Source of the DNA: Sipunculus nudus | Taxonomy: Eukaryota > Annelida > Sipuncula > Golfingiida > Sipunculidae | Assembly (NCBI GenBank): GCA_026874595.1 | Contig: CM049318.1 | Coordinates: 24,633,456 to 24,697,455 of the forward strand | DNA: 64,000 bases | Direction: 5' to 3' | Shown: positions 59,710 through 64,000 of the stretch, piece by piece | Numbering within the stretch: the stretch's first letter is position 1 | Layout of the letters: each line of letters begins with the position of its first letter | Notes under the pieces: generated by a model | Databases searched by the model: none | What the model saw: the letters and a program-made list of their open reading frames with translations, nothing else | What the model was told of the DNA's origin: nothing | Position numbers and translations under genes: made by a program

Positions 59710-60212
59710 CCATAATACCATATGTTTATCTTTCTCTTGTTTTTATTTTCATATGTTTTTATATATTTTATTTTGAGGACGTGTAAACACACCTCTCATG
59801 TATATGTTGTGACAAACAAGTGCACACACTCAGATCGAAAGTAAAAATCGACAGAGTTTACTCAGACAACCGGGAAGCGGAAGAGGGAAGGCTGTGGTAA
59901 AATTGTAGGTTTAATCATAATGTAAGGACTGTTTCAGCAGCTGGCTTAAGGAACAACAGTTGACGTAGGCAACAAGTGTAGTTCAGTCTACATCATCCAA
60001 TCGTATGAGCCATGTATGATTGATTTTATTGTTTATTCGACAAAGAGAAACGAGTTTTATTTAGCTGCAGACAAGGCAAAATTGCATGTCTCAAATATGA
60101 CTCATTTTGGCAGCAGCTAAACAATCCGGTTATATGGTTTTGCTACAGAAGGAGAAGTACCAGTACTGACACCCACTTAGGCATAACTGTACGGCTGCTT
60201 AATCTGGCAAGC
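59710..60212. other. Upstream region of the cap-module gene
   Basis: Presumably holds the promoter and 5'UTR of the gene that starts at 60213. No confident TATA box or initiator is visible. Confidence 0.3.
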
Positions 60213-60442
60213 ATGACGAATCGTGTACTGAAACCAATAATCATACTTGTGGTATCCAGGTTGTGTTTTGAATGGATCTCCTTGTCAGGAAGTCTCTGTG
60301 CGGAGGTTGATCCCAAACAGCATTGCGTTGTCAATGACAGCTGTTGCATCTGTGAAGGAACTGTTCCTGAGATAGACATGTGGTGCAATCTTTGCAATCT
60401 TTCCCATATCCCGGAAGGGTTTCCAAAGGCTGAGAAAAGCAT
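60213..60442 (+). CDS. Exon 1: signal peptide and LRRNT-like cap of a secreted modular protein
   Basis: ATG 60213 opens a 230-bp exon. Residues 1-30 look like a signal peptide (hydrophobic PIIILVV and LSGSLCA). Then comes a Cys-rich module, CVVNDSCCICEGTVPEIDMW, followed by CNLCNLSHIPEGFPKAEKS. Its CCxC...WCxLCNLxxIPxGFP pattern resembles the N-terminal cap of leucine-rich-repeat proteins. The frame meets TAA right after KSM, but that TAA lies inside a strong splice donor (AGCAT/GTAAGT, intron from 60443), leaving a phase-2 end. The product is therefore best read as exon 1 of a larger secreted or surface protein, not a 77-residue peptide. LRR-cap identity is by pattern only. Confidence 0.7.
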
Positions 60443-61938
60443 GTAAGTTCTGAAAATGTATTCAATTATTGTAATACCCTACACAGGTATTAATTCGAAT
60501 ACTAGTTTTATTATTACATTACGCATGCTCATGCACTGGTGTAACCCTGCAGCTAACTGAATTGACATTTTCAAATGCAAAAGTAAAAATCACATAGACT
60601 AAACCTTTAATCATCCTCAGGATCTCTCAATACGTACGAAAGCAAGCTTAAAGTGAACGGGATCATTCATATGTCGAAATCTATAACCTTAAAGTTTTTC
60701 ATCATATGGGGTAGTCGTTTATTGTAAAGAATACACTAATTGAGTCCCACTCCAATTTCAAGAGGATAAATCTAACAATGAACTGTTTATTATTATGCAT
60801 ATTCTTTCTAAGAAACTATTCACATATATAAGGGATACCACACGTGCATATTAAAATTTACATTAGGTGTAACAAAATGTGCATTTCCTCATATATTACC
60901 TGTATACATGCTTCGAACGTACACTTTAGGAAACAGCAACTTGTTCCAATAAATTCGCATGTAACCATCCCTTTATCCACCATTTTTGTCGTGACAACCG
61001 CGAGTAATTCAATACCGCATCGACTTATAGACGAAAGAGTCTAGACACGTTTTGAAATCTTAGTTTTAATACATAATAGCTTGTGTTTGTCCCACGGTCA
61101 TCAGGGGTTCTCACCTATATACCAATTCTATTCATATGCGGAACATCGCTTCATTCACGGACAGTTACAGGTGAACTGACATAACTCATTATACACGCTT
61201 ATTGCCGCTCAATTGATGGGACTACCTCTTCGTCTCATTTGTTATCGATATAATCCAAGTATGAGAAACAAAAAAATTAAAGAAATATTATATTCAATTT
61301 TAATTATTCAAAATTAATTAATACTCTCCGGGACCCACCGAAGGTCGGTTGGACTTTAAAACAATTGAACCGAGAGCCCTACCAATGACGAAATTGTCCC
61401 TAAATATCCCTGGGTAATTCCAATCAATGCATATTTAACCCCTAATATTATAATTATTACAATAAAAAAAACATTGTTACACTATTGTCATGGGAAAAAA
61501 TAAGCAATCCTTACTATCATTATTATTACATTGACCTGCTTTATAAAGATAAGGATGGGACTTAATAATGCCCAGCTTTGGGTTGTCATTGTATAGTTAT
61601 GCGAGTCAGTGGGCCCAGAGTATGCAAGTCTGTAAAAATAAACTGTTAGTTCATCTTCAAATTATATATTTTTGTCATGGGAATTGATCAGTTTAATTTT
61701 ACTCCTCTTATATTCTTGTGAGTTACTTTACCATTCTAGTACACCCAGGGATATTTATATTGCAATGGTAAAGTTGTTCCTTTGTATCCTTCTAAAAATT
61801 TAGACAAAATGAAATGATGTAATGCTTTTACCAATTCAGATCAAACGAATTTGAAATTCATTCAAAACATTGTTTTATATATTTTTTTTGCATTTATAAA
61901 TGTTTTAATAAGTTTCTTTTGTATGATTGTATGACCAG
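60443..61938 (+). other. Inferred intron 1 of the cap-module gene
   Basis: GTAAGT ... TATGACCAG. AT-rich. I looked for leucine-rich-repeat coding sequence inside it and found none. A stretch at about 60690-60715 (TTAAAGTTTTTCATCATATGG) resembles 62682-62705 in intron 2, pointing to duplication of exon plus intron. Confidence 0.55.
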
Positions 61939-62616
61939 TGTCCCTGACAACATCACCATAGTGTGTGACTCCGACGCCTTTGCACTGATAGACTGGGCCC
62001 GAGATAACAGAGTAAATCTCAGTGGATTAAGCTGCTACCGTAGAACAATTGTCCAGACTCAGTTACAGCCCGGGAACAGACTACAGCCAAGACGCGGCCA
62101 ACAGAATACCACCAACGAACGGCCAATCCGCGGCAACCTACCCGCCATCAACTCACGGGCAACCAGCGGTCAACAACCAACCACCAACACACCGACATCC
62201 AGCGACCCTCAAACCACCACCGAACAGCCAACCCGCGGCAACCAGCCAACCACAAACCCACAGCCAACCAGCGGCCAACTACCAACCACCAACACAGAGC
62301 CACCCAGCGACCCTCAAAATACCACCACCGGACAGCAAGTCCCCGGCCCACAACCAACCACAACCCCACAGCCAACCAGCGACCCACTACCTACCACAAA
62401 CCCACGTCAAACCATAAGCTCACAACCAGCCACCGACCTACAGACAACCAGCGACCCACAATCATCCACCAGCTCACAGAAAACCAGCGAACTGCATTGT
62501 CTTGCTGATGACACCTGTTGCGTCTGTAAAGGAACTCTTCGGGAGATAGACGTTTGGTGCGATCTTTGCAATCTTTCCCATGTCCCGAAAGGATTTCCAA
62601 AAGATGTCAAAAGCAT
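61939..62616 (+). CDS. Exon 2: LRRCT-like cap, mucin-like spacer, second N-cap
   Basis: With the acceptor ATGACCAG/TG (exon from 61939), the phase-2 codon from exon 1 is completed in frame. First comes VPDNITIVCDSDAFALIDWA then RDNRVNLSGLSC, like a C-terminal LRR cap (Cys-Asp, a W, a closing Cys). About 140 residues of Thr/Pro/Gln/Ser/Asn-rich imperfect repeats follow (PTTN, QPTSG, SDPQ units), predicted heavily O-glycosylated. The exon closes with a second N-cap, DDTCCVCKGTLREIDVWCDL then CNLSHVPKGFPKDVKS, closely matching that of exon 1. It ends with a donor, AGCAT/GTAAAT, again phase 2. A 2-2 symmetric exon like this can be duplicated without breaking the frame. The minus-strand Trp-rich frames are shadows. 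Confidence 0.72.
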
Positions 62617-63728
62617 GTAAATTTCGCACTTTTCTTTCCCATGCAGTGACGTAACATAGACTTTTATATGTTGAATACTACATCCTTAAAGTATTTCATC
62701 GTATGGAGTAGGCATGTGTGATCGAGCACACAATATCCCTACAAATCCGTGTTCAAAATTTCAGCTTTTGTAGTTCCTGTCCAGAACTTCTTAGAGTTCT
62801 CGTCTTCCTCAGACCTGAGTTCAACCCAGATTCACATATGAATGTAATTTTTCATTCAAAATCGTAAATGAAATAATCATGCGTGTATCAATGTAAATTA
62901 CCGGTCCTTTTTATATAAAAATGTATATATTTGTATATGTAAATGAATACAGTTGATCCTATTTGGATACTTAGGTAAAGATATAAAACAATATAGAAAA
63001 TTTGAAACTACTTTTCTGGTAGCTCATAACATAATTTTGTTTGTCAAATACTTACAACAGTTTGCACCTATCAGTCTTCGTGACATATATTTCAATCTAC
63101 CATCAGAACTTTGGTCACTTTCTTCTTTCTAAACTCGAAAACTTCTAAACTGGATTAGGCCTGATTCCTATTTAGACCTTAGGATCCCGAGTCACGAAGC
63201 AAATCATATTCAAGGACTAAAAGGTCCAATCCTGAGTCCCGGAAACTGGTTCATGATGGTCTTTTGATAGGAATCCCTAATATAATGAAAGTGTTACAAC
63301 AGGGTTTCTAAATACAATCCCTTATGTATTTATTATCACAATAAAAATAAGCAATAACTGTAAGGGTTAAAACAAAGAAGCCGTTCGCATATGTACGTTA
63401 ATGTACGTTAAACAATCAGAGTAATAGGAAACAATGCATTTGCAGCCCTAAATATCATAATTACCATAGGCAGGGCTTTAATTAAAGCTAAGATAGCGTG
63501 CGAGCAGTTTGGGATTAGCCGCTATCAGCTTCATTAACTTCAAATTAAATCTAAGCGGGTTCCAGTCGCAGTCCCTCGCTACTCAGTAAAGAACAGTTGA
63601 AGACTGTCCAATGTCGAAACATATCGAAAATTTTGGCTACGATGGCGCAGTCTAGGGCAGATTAAAGGGTACCGGTATCCGAATCTATTTTGAGGGTTTG
63701 TTGTTCTATTTGTCACATTTGAAAACAG
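62617..63728 (+). other. Inferred intron 2 of the cap-module gene
   Basis: GTAAAT ... GAAAACAG. No coding signal recognised inside. Confidence 0.5.
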
Positions 63729-64000
63729 CTCTCTGGAGAACAACACCATAGTGTGTGATGCGGATGGCTTGGATCTGATAAAGTGGGCCCGACGTAACAA
63801 TGTGACGCTAACCAGAGTGGACTGCAACTATACAACTACCAGTAATACCGAACATCCAGCCACACGTAACCCACAGGACACCCCCACGCAATACAGTCTA
63901 CATATACCCATCAGTCCGCAGAGCAGACGTAACCCAGAGATAACAAGCAACTCACAGATACCAAGCAGCCCTAAATACACTAGAGAAAAGGAAAACACCA
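63729..64000 (+). CDS. Exon 3 (partial): second LRRCT-like cap and spacer
   Basis: The acceptor GAAAACAG/C puts the exon in frame with the phase-2 donor of exon 2. It reads SLENNTIVCDADGLDLIKWA then RRNNVTLTRVDC, a clear paralogue of the exon 2 cap, followed by a Thr/Pro/Asn/Ser-rich spacer with RNPQ/RNPE and SPQ/SPK units. It stays open to the window edge, so the gene continues to the right. Whether a third N-cap follows cannot be seen here. Confidence 0.68.

Noticed and set aside
60213-60446. Treating the 77-codon frame as a complete small secreted Cys-rich peptide
   Set aside because: The stop lies inside a strong splice donor, and the same module with the same donor recurs at 62616 with in-phase acceptors downstream, so an exon is more likely. 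A short intron-retained product cannot be excluded.
62148-62616. Minus-strand Trp/Leu-rich ORFs opposite exon 2
   Set aside because: Antisense shadows of the Thr/Pro-rich coding repeats.

Overview
The window looks like eukaryotic, animal DNA, most likely from a marine lophotrochozoan such as a bivalve mollusc. It is AT-rich and full of short tandem repeats. It carries tRNA-derived SINEs, an L1-like LINE, a decayed Ty3/gypsy element, a dispersed repeat that begins with an AGCTCAG...CTGAGCT hairpin, and a small family of RING/B-box/NHL (TRIM-type) genes of the kind expanded in bivalves. No rRNA, CRISPR array or bacterial operon is visible. Taxonomy is inferred from gene and repeat style only.

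Left part (1-28 kb): almost entirely repeat-derived. A ruined Ty3/gypsy element (about 400-2220) has lost its RT core and carries a SINE at that point. Two diverged copies of a 2.5-2.9 kb segment lie at 4010-6560 and 9200-12125. Two SINE families are present: family A at 1025, 8215, 20876, 22922(-) and 59610, and family B at 7487 and 45713(-). A minus-strand LINE fragment lies at 17882-18580, a ~57-bp minisatellite at 23604-24003, and a composite interspersed repeat at 27240-28135.

Middle (28.8-34.3 kb): a full-length L1-type LINE (28872-34296) flanked by a 14-17 bp target-site duplication. ORF1 is intact; ORF2 (endonuclease, RT, zinc knuckle) is broken by four frameshifts.

Right-middle (36-57 kb): a TRIM cluster. 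Copy A (38553-40446) is a pseudogene. Copy B (48492-50322) is nearly intact with one frameshift. Two 3'-terminal fragments lie at 43990-44102 and 52983-53105. A probable non-coding first exon of copy B lies at 47104-47337, and related sequences lie without their gene near 19224 and 56589. Dispersed ~340-bp-monomer arrays lie at 51489-52980 and 57968-59021.

Right end (60.2-64 kb): the 5' part of a multi-exon secreted protein gene. Exon 1 holds a signal peptide and a Cys-rich cap resembling an LRR N-terminal cap. Exon 2 holds an LRRCT-like cap, a Thr/Pro/Gln-rich mucin-like spacer and a second N-cap. Exon 3 holds a second C-cap and spacer and runs off the window. The splice junctions are phase-compatible GT-AG and join N-cap directly to C-cap with no leucine-rich repeat between. 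This modular arrangement is the most unusual thing in the window.
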